This document shows, piece by piece, positions 43,442 to 51,442 of a stretch of DNA of 64,000 nucleotides (positions are counted from its first letter, which is position 1; every line of letters starts with the position of its first letter). The notes beneath the pieces were generated by a model. The model was not told the origin of the DNA and did no database searches. It saw only the letters and a list, made by a program, of their open reading frames with translations. A program made the position numbers and the translations under genes. This DNA is from Pyrinomonadaceae bacterium (GTDB lineage Bacteria > Acidobacteriota > Blastocatellia > Pyrinomonadales > Pyrinomonadaceae), in assembly GCA_036277115.1 (NCBI GenBank), contig DASUNM010000023.1:868001-932000 (forward strand). Reading direction: 5' to 3'.

Positions 43442-45256
43442 CTAACCCGGCCAAAGCATCGGAGCCAACATTACTACGACGAGTGCCGCAGCTACGGTTA
43501 AAGGCGTGCCGACCTTTACGAAATCACCGAACCGATAACGACCCGGTCCATAAACCAGAAGGTTGCCGTGATGTCCGATGGGCGTGAGAAATGAGACGAC
43601 CGCGGCCATGGCAACGGTCACGACAAAGGCCTCAGGCGGCTGGCCCAGTCCCTCGGCTAAAGCGACGGCGACCGGCGCAAAAAGCGCCGTCGTGGCGGCG
43701 TCGGACATGAACTGTGTAATCACCGCGACGACTGCAAAGAGGACCAGCAGAACCGCTCGCTCCGGCCACCCGCCCACCGCCTGCTGAAGCCAACCGGCGA
43801 ACATTCCTGCCATTCCCGTCTTTTGCATAGCGACGCCCAGCGGAATGGCGCCCGCAATGAAAACGAAGATCCGCGAGTCGATGGATTCATACGCCTGACG
43901 GATGCCTATACAACGGGTGAGAACCACGGCGACCGCGCCCGCCAGCGCGGCCATTTCGATCGACATCAAGTCGAAAGCCGCGAGCAAAATGGTTAACAGC
44001 ATGATTAGTCCCGATACCCAGGCACGTCGCCGCAGTTTCGATTCCCCGTGAAACGGAACCATCATCAGGAATGCGGGATCGGCGGCCACTCTTGCCAGCG
44101 CGTCTTCATCGCCTTCAAGCACAAGGACGTCGTTCGATTTGAGACGGACCTTCGAAATCTCCTGATCCAGCCAGCCGTCCTTGCGCCACAGGCCAACCAC
44201 CACGGCCCCGTATCGCCTTTGGAAATCTATCTGCTTCAGCGTTCGGTTAACCAAGTCTGATTTGGGGGCGACCACGGCTTGAACAAACTCTTCCTCCTCG
44301 TCGTCGCCGTTTCCGTTGACGTTGACTTTCGGATCGGTCCGGTCGCCGAACAACTTGATCGGATGCAGGTCGAGATTCGGTTCCTCGCGAATGGCCACTA
44401 ACTCGTCAGGAGGCGCACGCACAATCAGCACGTCGCCCTCTGTTAACACCTGTTGTTTGTAAGGTGCGCGCAGACGCCGGCCTTTGCGAAGCAATCCGAG
44501 AACCTTGAAATGATATTTCTTGTCCGCTTCGAGATCATCGACCGAGCGCTTCAGAAACGGAGACTTCTCAGTAATCACAATCTCGGTCAAATAGTCTTCG
44601 AGACGAAAGTGGTTGGCGCGATCCTCCGGGGCGTGACGCGATGGAAGGAGAAACCGTCCCACAAACAAAACGAAGACGGTGCCGACCACAGTCAGCACCA
44701 ACCCAATCGGCGCAATGGAAAAAATGCCAAGGCCGCTGCGCCCCGATTGCTGCAAAGTGTTGCTCGCGATCAGGAAAGCCGGCGCGCCGATGATTGTGAT
44801 CGCCGTCCCCAGTGAGGCCGCGAACGACATCGGCATCAGGAGTTTTGACGCAGGAATGCTTCGCTCGCGCGCCAGGTTCAGAGTAATCGGCACCATCATC
44901 GCCGTCGTCGTCACGTGATGCGTAAACGCCGAGAGCACGGCTACGGACGGCATAATCACCGCGATCGCGCGCGTGAGGCTCCTTCCCGCCAAACGTCCAA
45001 TCCAACTACCGATCGTGTCTGATAAACCGGTGGCGTGCATCGCCGCGCTCAACACAAAAATGGCGGCGATGACGATTGCGGGTTCGCTGCTGAAGCCTGA
45101 GAGCGCGTCCCTCGGATCGAGTACGCGGGTGACGTACAGCGCGATGACGACCATAACCGCGACCAGATCCGAACGGATCCACTCAGTTATGAAAAGCACG
45201 ATGGCCGCGGTGAGAATAAGCAGAAAGAAAACCTGCTGCGGGTTCAGTCCAAACAA
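43442..45256 (-). CDS. SLC13 family permease with RCK_C (TrkA-C) domains
   Basis: A 604-residue protein from a TTG at 45256, with AAGGAG 8 bp upstream. The N-terminal half has the divalent anion:Na+ symporter layout (about five to six helices, GSWIGRLAGRSLTRAIAVIM, a hairpin with TTTAMMVPITLNLAR). Two cytoplasmic RCK_C/TrkA-C domains lie at about 215-385 (LLRKGRRLRAPYKQQVLTEG, FQRRYGAVVVGLWRKDGWLD). The second membrane half ends with SDAATTALFAPVAVALAEGL. Relatives carry dicarboxylate, sulfate or silicate; the cargo here cannot be read. The predicted RNA and a terminator lie downstream. Confidence 0.9.
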   Translation of the reverse strand: MFGLNPQQVFFLLILTAAIVLFITEWIRSDLVAVMVVIALYVTRVLDPRDALSGFSSEPAIVIAAIFVLSAAMHATGLSDTIGSWIGRLAGRSLTRAIAVIMPSVAVLSAFTHHVTTTAMMVPITLNLARERSIPASKLLMPMSFAASLGTAITIIGAPAFLIASNTLQQSGRSGLGIFSIAPIGLVLTVVGTVFVLFVGRFLLPSRHAPEDRANHFRLEDYLTEIVITEKSPFLKRSVDDLEADKKYHFKVLGLLRKGRRLRAPYKQQVLTEGDVLIVRAPPDELVAIREEPNLDLHPIKLFGDRTDPKVNVNGNGDDEEEEFVQAVVAPKSDLVNRTLKQIDFQRRYGAVVVGLWRKDGWLDQEISKVRLKSNDVLVLEGDEDALARVAADPAFLMMVPFHGESKLRRRAWVSGLIMLLTILLAAFDLMSIEMAALAGAVAVVLTRCIGIRQAYESIDSRIFVFIAGAIPLGVAMQKTGMAGMFAGWLQQAVGGWPERAVLLVLFAVVAVITQFMSDAATTALFAPVAVALAEGLGQPPEAFVVTVAMAAVVSFLTPIGHHGNLLVYGPGRYRFGDFVKVGTPLTVAAALVVVMLAPMLWPG

Positions 45257-45433
45257 AATTATTTCTCCTTGATGCGCGGCGGCAGGGGGGCGTCCGCGTC
45301 CCGATGTACGGGCGTGAAAATGTTAAAAGGGGTGTCCGAAGGGTAATACGCCGCCAGCATTCACAGCAACCGCCGCCTGGCGGACTTGCAAACGTCCTTT
45401 TCCTTTGGCACGGTACGAAGCCTTGGATTAGCC

Positions 45434-46315
45434 ATGAAGATTACGGTCTCGACTCCGAGCAATTTCAACTTCCGGCGCACGGTGATGAGCCACGGTTGGT
45501 ACGCCCTGCCGCCGTTCGAATTCGATCAAGACAAATGGACGCTCGCACGCGTGATCGATCTCGGGTCAGCGAATCCGGTCACCGTTACCATTTCCGAAGG
45601 GAAACGGGGAATGCTGGTTAAGTCCTCGCGGGCGGTCGGCAAGCGAGCCGCAGAAAAGATTGGGCGCGACGTTCGGCACATGTTCCGTCTCGATGACGAC
45701 ATGAGTCTCTTCTACGAAGCCGTTTCCCAGCAGCCCGAATTTACCTGGATTGCGACCCAAGGCGCCGGTCGTTTGCTGCGATCGCCGACTGTCTTCGAAG
45801 ACCTGGTGAAGATGATTTGCACGACGAACTGTTCATGGGCGCTGACGGAAAAGATGGTGTACAGCCTGGTCAACGAACTTGGCCGCGAATCTAACGACGG
45901 CCGTAAATCGTTTCCCACGGCGGAAGTGATGGCTCAGCAATCTGAGAAGTTTTATCGGGATCGAATTCGTTCCGGTTATCGCGCGCCCTACTTACAAGAG
46001 CTCGCCACACGCGTCGCTTCAGGCGAATTGAATGTCGAGAGTTGGCTGCACGCGGAACTCCCACACGATCAATTCATGAAAGAGCTGAAGGGCGTGAAAG
46101 GCGTCGGCAATTACGCCGCTGAGAATCTGCTGAAGTTGCTGGGACGTTACGACGGATTGGCGCTGGATTCCTGGATCCGCGCGCAGTTCGCAAAACTGCG
46201 CAATCAGAACCGCAAAGCCAGCGACAAGAAAATTGCGCGCTTTTATTCGCGCTTCAACTCATGGCGCGGACTGGCGCTGTGGTGCGATATGACTCGCCTT
46301 TGGCTGGAACCCTGA
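45434..46315 (+). CDS. HhH-GPD superfamily DNA glycosylase
   Basis: A 293-residue protein from the ATG at 45434 (no clear Shine-Dalgarno sequence). An N-terminal AlkA/OGG1-like beta domain (MKITVSTPSNFNFRRTVMSH) precedes the helix-hairpin-helix GVKGVGNYAAENLLKLLGRY at about 225-244. LALDSWIRAQF then places the catalytic aspartate. It should excise damaged (alkylated or oxidised) bases in base-excision repair. No 4Fe-4S motif follows, in contrast to MutY/Nth. The exact lesion is uncertain. Confidence 0.87.
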   Translation: MKITVSTPSNFNFRRTVMSHGWYALPPFEFDQDKWTLARVIDLGSANPVTVTISEGKRGMLVKSSRAVGKRAAEKIGRDVRHMFRLDDDMSLFYEAVSQQPEFTWIATQGAGRLLRSPTVFEDLVKMICTTNCSWALTEKMVYSLVNELGRESNDGRKSFPTAEVMAQQSEKFYRDRIRSGYRAPYLQELATRVASGELNVESWLHAELPHDQFMKELKGVKGVGNYAAENLLKLLGRYDGLALDSWIRAQFAKLRNQNRKASDKKIARFYSRFNSWRGLALWCDMTRLWLEP

Positions 46316-46385
46316 GCGCGCAAAAGCCTAATCGCGTGAAGGACTGCCTCGCCTGCGCGTAATCTTCCATCAATCTGGATCGATC

Positions 46386-46401
46386 ATCCAAGTCGTTGGA
46401 T
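46386..46401. promoter_or_regulatory. Palindrome ATCCAA-N4-TTGGAT, candidate enhancer/operator (site D)
   Basis: A perfect 6+6 inverted repeat, identical in arms to site B but with spacer GTCG, about 120 bp before the ATG at 46522. A weak GG-N10-GC element (46456-46469, GGAAC at the -24 side) lies between, without TTGC at -12. Confidence 0.45.
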
Positions 46402-46521
46402 CTAAAGAAGTTTTTGAAACTTCGCAGACCGCTGCCGCGTTACATCCTTCACAGAGGAACGACCGACGCAGGTTGTTCGAACCAATTTTAGAGTCTCAAA
46501 GAAAAACAAGGAGAGTAAAAA

Positions 46522-46881
46522 ATGAAAAAGTATTTATTTCGGTCGTTCGTTGCAGTAATCGTATTGTCGCTCGCTACAGTTACGGCGTTCGCAAAGGTCA
46601 AGAAAGTCAGACTGGCGTTTGCCGATGACGTGATGGTGAGCGGAACTTTGGTCAAGGCGGGAACCTACGAGTTCCGCTTTAACGATGAATCCGGCGAGCT
46701 TTCCATCCTCAAAGAGGGAAAGGTGCAGGTAAAAACCACTGCACGTCTCGAAGCGCGAAGCGATAAAGCCAAGTACACAGCAATCCGCACGCGTCAGTCA
46801 GGCAATGTGAACGAATTTACGGGTCTGGTTTTCGACGGGCAAATGCAGGAAGTTGTCGTGACGTCTGCGACGGCTCGTTAA
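46522..46881 (+). CDS. Small secreted protein downstream of palindrome D
   Basis: A 119-residue protein with AAGGAG 8 bp before the ATG and a signal peptide (MKKYLFRSFVAVIVLSLATV). The mature domain is all-beta in pattern (MVSGTLVKAGTYEFRFNDES, GELSILKEGKVQVKTTARLE) and resembles the small secreted proteins common in Acidobacteriota. No named family. It is monocistronic, ends in a strong terminator and shares the palindrome of the Oar receptors. Confidence 0.8.
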   Translation: MKKYLFRSFVAVIVLSLATVTAFAKVKKVRLAFADDVMVSGTLVKAGTYEFRFNDESGELSILKEGKVQVKTTARLEARSDKAKYTAIRTRQSGNVNEFTGLVFDGQMQEVVVTSATAR

Positions 46882-46910
46882 CCGTCAGCCAATTTCAAAC
46901 AAAACGGGAG

Positions 46911-46945
46911 GCGCTTCGATGGTTCATCGGAGCGCTTTCTATTTT
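46911..46945 (+). terminator. Bidirectional Rho-independent terminator
   Basis: An 11-bp stem (46911-46921 with 46925-46935, one G-U pair, loop GTT) is followed by TTTCTATTTT on the plus strand, and on the minus strand by CTCCCGTTTTG. It serves the small secreted gene and the converging ATP-grasp gene. Confidence 0.88.
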
Positions 46946-48045
46946 GCCTGCTCAGGCCCCGTTCGATATCTGAGTCCCGCCCCCATAATCTTTTGCAGCA
47001 GCGCTTCGTAATCAACGCCGCAGTGCTGGGCTGAGTCAGCGAAATCTTCGTTCAAGGCAATCTGCGGATTTGGATTTGCTTCGAGCAGGAAAATCTGACC
47101 GGCGTCAGTAACACGATAGTCCAGGCGCGCATAACCACTCAGGAACAACGTGCGGTAAATCTTCTTTGAGAGCCGCTCGATCTTCTCGCGCATTTTCTTA
47201 TCTATCTCCGCGGCCTTTGTTACCACGCCGACTTTCTCCTGGTACGCCGGATCCCATTTCAGTTTGGACGTCGCAATGTTCGGCGCGCCTTCCGGCAGTT
47301 TTTCAATCACCAATTCCCAGGGCGTGTAGCACTGCAGCCGTTGATTGCCGAGGACGCCGACATAAATTTCGCGACCGGCAATGTACTGCTCAGCAATCGC
47401 ATGCGTATTCGTCTGGCGATGAATGAACTCGACGCGCTCGGCGAGCTTCTCGTCGTCGTTCACGATCGACGCGCGCGCGATCCCGACGGATCCTTCTTCG
47501 CTGATTGATTTCACCAGCAGCGGGAACTTCAGCCGCTTCGATCGCTTCACCACGCGATTCATGTGAAAGACGGCGAAGGCCGGCACGTGAATGCGATGAT
47601 AGGCAAGGACCATTTTTGACAGTGCCTTGTCGCGACAGATTGTCAGGCCCCGCGGATTGCAACCGGTATAGGGCTGTTTCATCAGCTCGAGATAGCTGAC
47701 GACGTGCTGATCGTAGAGCGGATAGCCGTGAAACTCTTCCAACAAATTAAAGGCAATCTGCGGTTTGAATTCGAGGAGTCCGTTACCGATAACACCCAGG
47801 TTGTTGTAAACGCCGACCGGCAGAACTTCATGGCCCATTTTCTTGAGCGTCGAGATCACGTCCCACTCAGTTTTGAAGGGCGCAATTTCTTTAGGCGTCA
47901 GATCGTCGATGGAATCCGGCGGCACGAGATCTTCGTGACACAGAACCATCACGCGCAGTTTCTTGAACGTGTCGCCGTTTTTAGCGGCGGCTTTGGAACG
48001 CCTCGGCTTTGCCGCCGCTTTTTCGTTATTTCCGTTTGCGTTCAT
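46939..48045 (-). CDS. ATP-grasp ligase related to D-Ala-D-Ala ligase
   Basis: A 368-residue protein from the ATG at 48045, preceded by GGGAGTGGGA (the frame is open upstream to the previous stop). A basic N-terminus (EKAAAKPRRSKAAAKNG) precedes an N-lobe (HEVLPVGVYNNLGVIGNGLL). The ATP-grasp segments FPLLVKSISEEGSVGIARAS and the metal-binding end FLLEANPNPQIALNEDFADS follow. Such enzymes join a carboxylate to an amine using ATP. Its position beside the HEAGH peptidase gene (36 bp) suggests a joint role, perhaps in a peptide-like product; that is inference. Confidence 0.85.
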   Translation of the reverse strand: MNANGNNEKAAAKPRRSKAAAKNGDTFKKLRVMVLCHEDLVPPDSIDDLTPKEIAPFKTEWDVISTLKKMGHEVLPVGVYNNLGVIGNGLLEFKPQIAFNLLEEFHGYPLYDQHVVSYLELMKQPYTGCNPRGLTICRDKALSKMVLAYHRIHVPAFAVFHMNRVVKRSKRLKFPLLVKSISEEGSVGIARASIVNDDEKLAERVEFIHRQTNTHAIAEQYIAGREIYVGVLGNQRLQCYTPWELVIEKLPEGAPNIATSKLKWDPAYQEKVGVVTKAAEIDKKMREKIERLSKKIYRTLFLSGYARLDYRVTDAGQIFLLEANPNPQIALNEDFADSAQHCGVDYEALLQKIMGAGLRYRTGPEQAK

Positions 48046-48081
48046 TCTGAGTTCCCACTCCCTGGGGAGAGGGAGCACCAA

Positions 48082-49101
48082 TCACAGCGCGATCCGGTAA
48101 TAGCCCGAATGCACCACGTTCATTGTTTGCACCGTCAGCATGATCAGCAAGTGGCGTTTCAACTTTTCGTCGCCGCCGACAGCGCGCAGCTTCAGTTGCG
48201 CGGACCGCTCAATCATTAACTCGAGCACATGATCGATGGCGTAGCCGTGCACACCCGTTCCTTCCGAAACCAATTGCTGAATCTCCGGCGCCACGCGCCG
48301 CACGAAACTCGCGGCCGTCTCGCGAGCCCGATGTCGCGGCTCGCTCGAAAAAATTCGCCGCAAATCGTTGTCGAGATAAGCCGGCCATTCAAACGCGTAC
48401 TTCTTTCGCTTGCGGTCGTAATGCTCACGCAGCGTAATCCGAATCTCCGGCAGCGTTTCGACTTTCTTTCGCAGCCTATTCTTCGGACGCGTGCCCGCGA
48501 TCTCGCCCACGAGATCATCGACGTACTCAAGCTTGCGCACTGCCGGCCAGCCGCGATAACGACGACGCCAATTCGAGCGCGGCTGCAACCAAACCGCGAA
48601 CGTCTCAGCAAAATCTTCCGCAGGATGAGCTTGCGCGTACCACGCATCGAGATTCAGGACGTAACGGCGGCTATTCGGCTTAGGTTTGTAGGAGGGCGGA
48701 TATTTCTGGGTGAACGATCCGAAGGTGCGAATCCATTGCCGCTTGAAATGCAGCCGAAACGCGTTATCGATTGCATGTCCGGCTTCGTGACGCAGGATGC
48801 GCATGCATTCGACGTCGGTGCCGCCTTCGACTTCGCGCATGAACTTCCGTTCCAGCTTCATCAGACGCGGATGCGCGAGATAAAACGGGATGGCAAACCC
48901 GGGCACGCCATCGGGTGTGAACCATTCGGCCGACAGCCACACGTGCGGCTTGTAACGTATGCCGCGATCGTTCAGCTCGCTGTAGAGACGTTTGATGTGA
49001 GGTTCAATGAATGAACCTTTGATCTTAATTGGCAGGTCGCAGATGCGCGTGTCCAACAGCCGTTCATCTGAAACCAGGCTCCATCGGAAACGCGTCGGCA
49101 C
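48082..49101 (-). CDS. Putative zinc metallopeptidase (HEAGH)
   Basis: A 339-residue protein from a GTG at 49101 (no evident Shine-Dalgarno sequence). The zinc site is HEAGH in CMRILRHEAGHAIDNAFRLH (about residue 105), with a likely third ligand in AHPAEDFAETFAVWL near 180. It has no signal peptide, so it is cytoplasmic. The family is annotated only as putative zinc-binding metallopeptidase. The ATP-grasp ligase gene follows after 36 bp and is probably cotranscribed. Confidence 0.8.
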   Translation of the reverse strand: MPTRFRWSLVSDERLLDTRICDLPIKIKGSFIEPHIKRLYSELNDRGIRYKPHVWLSAEWFTPDGVPGFAIPFYLAHPRLMKLERKFMREVEGGTDVECMRILRHEAGHAIDNAFRLHFKRQWIRTFGSFTQKYPPSYKPKPNSRRYVLNLDAWYAQAHPAEDFAETFAVWLQPRSNWRRRYRGWPAVRKLEYVDDLVGEIAGTRPKNRLRKKVETLPEIRITLREHYDRKRKKYAFEWPAYLDNDLRRIFSSEPRHRARETAASFVRRVAPEIQQLVSEGTGVHGYAIDHVLELMIERSAQLKLRAVGGDEKLKRHLLIMLTVQTMNVVHSGYYRIAL

Positions 49102-49219
49102 GGAGGGATTGTAGCCGCTGATTAGTTTGCCGCGCCAGAGAAATCGGAATCTCGACCTATCTGCAGCATGGGTTGACTCGACTGATGAATGCTAGCCAAA
49201 AGCGAAGCAGGCATACGGG

Positions 49220-49248
49220 TTGTCGCCAAGACTTCGCATTGCTAGAAT
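49220..49248 (+). promoter_or_regulatory. Sigma-70-type promoter
   Basis: TTGTCG (49220-49225), 17 bp and TAGAAT (49243-49248) precede the secreted protein at 49294. The -10 is extended by TGC, as is the element before rlmN. Confidence 0.6.
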
Positions 49249-49293
49249 CACCGGCCTCTCAACGCTCTTGAACAAGGTCTCACGGAGGTGTTC

Positions 49294-50394
49294 ATGAAAA
49301 AGTTGTTACTGGTTAGTTTCACGGTTCTAATTCTTTCGGTCGCTAGCGCGGCGACGGCAGTCGCGCAAGCCGATCAGCCGACCCTTCAATACGACTCTCT
49401 CCAGATTACTGCCAGGACCAACAACTCGTACAAAGGAAACTATGACGTGTGGAGTTGGGTGCCGCGGTTTGAGTTCACGGTCAACGGCCCCATCCCGAGC
49501 GGGGGCCAGCTCTACGTCGAGGTTCAGCAGCCTGGCGGCAGTGCGCCGTGGCTCAAGTTCGACTGCGACACTAAAGAGACGCAGAAGGGTTACTGGTGGA
49601 GGACTGGCGAGTGCGGAGGTCGTGAGGTTGAGGACAAGAGCATCCTGCCCGTCGGTATGGTCAATTTCGCCATCAAGATGCGGAACGAGCTTGCCGGCAC
49701 AGACACAACGCTTTTCACCGGCAAAATGAAAGTTGCGAAGACGCTAACGAATGAGGTCGGCCCGAAGGCTGCGCAGAAGTTCGTCTACTATGTCGATCAC
49801 GACTGGAACCTGCCAATCGGCTACATCTACTACACGGCGGACAGCGTTTACGGTTGGGACTACCCGCAGTTCAATGCCGCCTTTTGGGTACGCGGCGAGG
49901 CTTACAAGGTTGAGCCGCACCTCTTTTACAAGGGGCAGGAGATCGGCCGCCAGTTCCTCGACGGCATGCAGGTAGGCAAAGCCAGTTGCGGCACCAAAGT
50001 GGAGAACAACACCACGCACTACGTCAACGACTCGATGCCGCAGAAGGCGAAGTGGGCGCGCGTCGAGTGCTCCTTCTATACCGTCAAGCAGTGGGACAAG
50101 ACCGACGGAGGGAAGGGGCAGCCGAACACCAACGAGATGTTCAAGATGGCATCGAACCCTGGCGAGTACGAGATCAAGATACTCTGGAACAACAAACTGG
50201 CGCGGTCGATCAAGTTCACCGTCGGGCCTGACGGGAAGCTCGACAACGGCATCGCCACCGCGAACAAGCTCGGCATCGATCGTGTCGTTGTTCCGGTGCA
50301 GGTACTTGGCGATCAGGACGGGGTCTGGGACAAGAACGCCTGGAAGACCAACGCCTTCTTTGGAAATCCGCTGACAGGATTTACCTGGCCGTAA
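49294..50394 (+). CDS. Secreted protein of unknown family
   Basis: A 366-residue protein from the ATG at 49294, with GGAGG 5 bp upstream. Signal peptide MKKLLLVSFTVLILSVASAA. The mature sequence has two beta-rich parts, the first with VWSWVPRFEFTVNGPIPSGG and the second with EYEIKILWNNKLARSIKFTV. Conserved-looking cysteines occur at KFDCDTKE, TGECGG, GKASCGTK and ARVECSF, perhaps forming disulfides. No family recognised. It has its own promoter and terminator. Confidence 0.75.
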   Translation: MKKLLLVSFTVLILSVASAATAVAQADQPTLQYDSLQITARTNNSYKGNYDVWSWVPRFEFTVNGPIPSGGQLYVEVQQPGGSAPWLKFDCDTKETQKGYWWRTGECGGREVEDKSILPVGMVNFAIKMRNELAGTDTTLFTGKMKVAKTLTNEVGPKAAQKFVYYVDHDWNLPIGYIYYTADSVYGWDYPQFNAAFWVRGEAYKVEPHLFYKGQEIGRQFLDGMQVGKASCGTKVENNTTHYVNDSMPQKAKWARVECSFYTVKQWDKTDGGKGQPNTNEMFKMASNPGEYEIKILWNNKLARSIKFTVGPDGKLDNGIATANKLGIDRVVVPVQVLGDQDGVWDKNAWKTNAFFGNPLTGFTWP

Positions 50395-50428
50395 TTTCAG
50401 TTACGAGCGGTTTTTACGAAAACGAAAA

Positions 50429-50468
50429 GAGCCGCGAGGGGCGATACCCCCGGCGGCTCTATTTCTTT
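50429..50468 (+). terminator. Bidirectional Rho-independent terminator
   Basis: A 7-bp stem GAGCCGC/GCGGCTC (50429-50435, 50453-50459) around a further GGGG/CCCC pairing, followed by TATTTCTTT on the plus strand and by TTTTCGTTTT on the minus strand. Confidence 0.8.
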
Positions 50469-50493
50469 GTCCGAAAAGCCTTGTGGCTCGAAC

Positions 50494-51048
50494 TTACTGT
50501 TTGTTGAAAACCAGAGTGGAATCCTGTACGCCGCGCGGCGATTCGCTGTGACGAACGATGGTCAGCACTTTGCCGTCGGCCGACAGCGACATCTTGTCCG
50601 TGGTCGTCGCCTTGAAGTCCTGCCCATTGACACTACCAGCGCGCACGGACATTAGCTCGAGCGTCTTGCTCGCGTCTGCCCAGGTCGCTTTCATGGTGCT
50701 CGTACCGCCCATTTGCCCACCGCCCTCGCTGGTCACTTCTTTGCCATCTAGATTGAAGGTCTGCGGAGGGGCCGGACCGCGTCCGCCACCCATGCCGCCG
50801 CCGCCACCGGCACCGCCAGCCGGGGGCTGACCGCCCTCAACTTTCCATTCGACTGAAATCGTGTTGTCGGTTTGAGTGATCACGCAGGTGATTTTCTCAG
50901 CGTTTTGCATCCGCTGACTAAGTCCCTGACTCTTCTCTTTATCAAGAGTCCAAGTGCCGGCAAAGCTGACCGGAAGGCCGCCTGTCGTGCCGAAAGCGGC
51001 CAACGCCAGGGCGGTTATGAGCCCCGCCGCAATAATTAACTTTTTCAT
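50494..51048 (-). CDS. Secreted glycine-rich protein of unknown function
   Basis: A 184-residue protein with signal peptide MKKLIIAAGLITALALAAFG. The pattern FAGTWTLDKEKSQGLSQRMQ at about 30-50 and a closing VRHSESPRGVQDSTLVFNKQ recall lipocalin-like secreted domains of Acidobacteriota. A glycine-rich linker (GGAGGGGGMGGGRGPAPP) lies near 83-100. No named function. It converges with the gene at 49294 and shares its terminator. Confidence 0.72.
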   Translation of the reverse strand: MKKLIIAAGLITALALAAFGTTGGLPVSFAGTWTLDKEKSQGLSQRMQNAEKITCVITQTDNTISVEWKVEGGQPPAGGAGGGGGMGGGRGPAPPQTFNLDGKEVTSEGGGQMGGTSTMKATWADASKTLELMSVRAGSVNGQDFKATTTDKMSLSADGKVLTIVRHSESPRGVQDSTLVFNKQ

Positions 51049-51176
51049 CAGAATCCTCCGTTTATTTTTTGAATCGGTAGTCCCGGTTGTCTGCCGTTAA
51101 GACGCGCCCCGGGCAAAAATGGTTACGAGCATCGTTCGGGGCCAGCTTTGCACAAAGAGTCGGCTTTTCGCGTTCT

Positions 51177-51270
51177 CCCCTCTCCGCAAGCGGAGAGGGG
51201 GTTGGGGGAGAGGTGACGAGCGCCGCAACCCCCACCCCCCCTTACCCCCTCCCCGCTTGCGGGGAGGGGG
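51177..51270. repeat. Pair of perfect REP-like hairpins
   Basis: CCCCTCTCCGC-AA-GCGGAGAGGGG (51177-51200) and a 12-bp stem (51245-51256 with 51259-51270, loop TT) lie in inverted relation in the 394-bp gap 51049-51442, separated by G- and C-rich sequence. Nothing else was recognised in that gap. Confidence 0.8.
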
Positions 51271-51442
51271 ACAACGCGCCCCCGTAAATTGCCGCAAAGG
51301 CAACTTTTCAGCGGGTTTAAGGCATCTTGACTCTGCTCAGAGCGAAACTTAAAATCCGACATTCGTTCCGTGTCCGCGCTTCTCGTGATACAACACCAAC
51401 GAGCATCTTAACGTTCCCGAGTTTTTGCAGGAGTATTTCGCT

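Noticed and set aside
43272..43454. A 60-codon minus-strand frame after the permease
   Set aside because: No ribosome site and no protein-like pattern; the region is better explained by paired RNA stems.
46456..46469. A sigma-54 promoter for the gene at 46522
   Set aside because: GG-N10-GC is present with GGAAC, but the -12 side reads GACGC instead of TTGC, so it was not listed as a promoter, only mentioned with site D.
48229..49014. A 261-codon plus-strand frame over the HEAGH peptidase
   Set aside because: It is antisense to a gene with a clear zinc motif and shows no recognisable domain.
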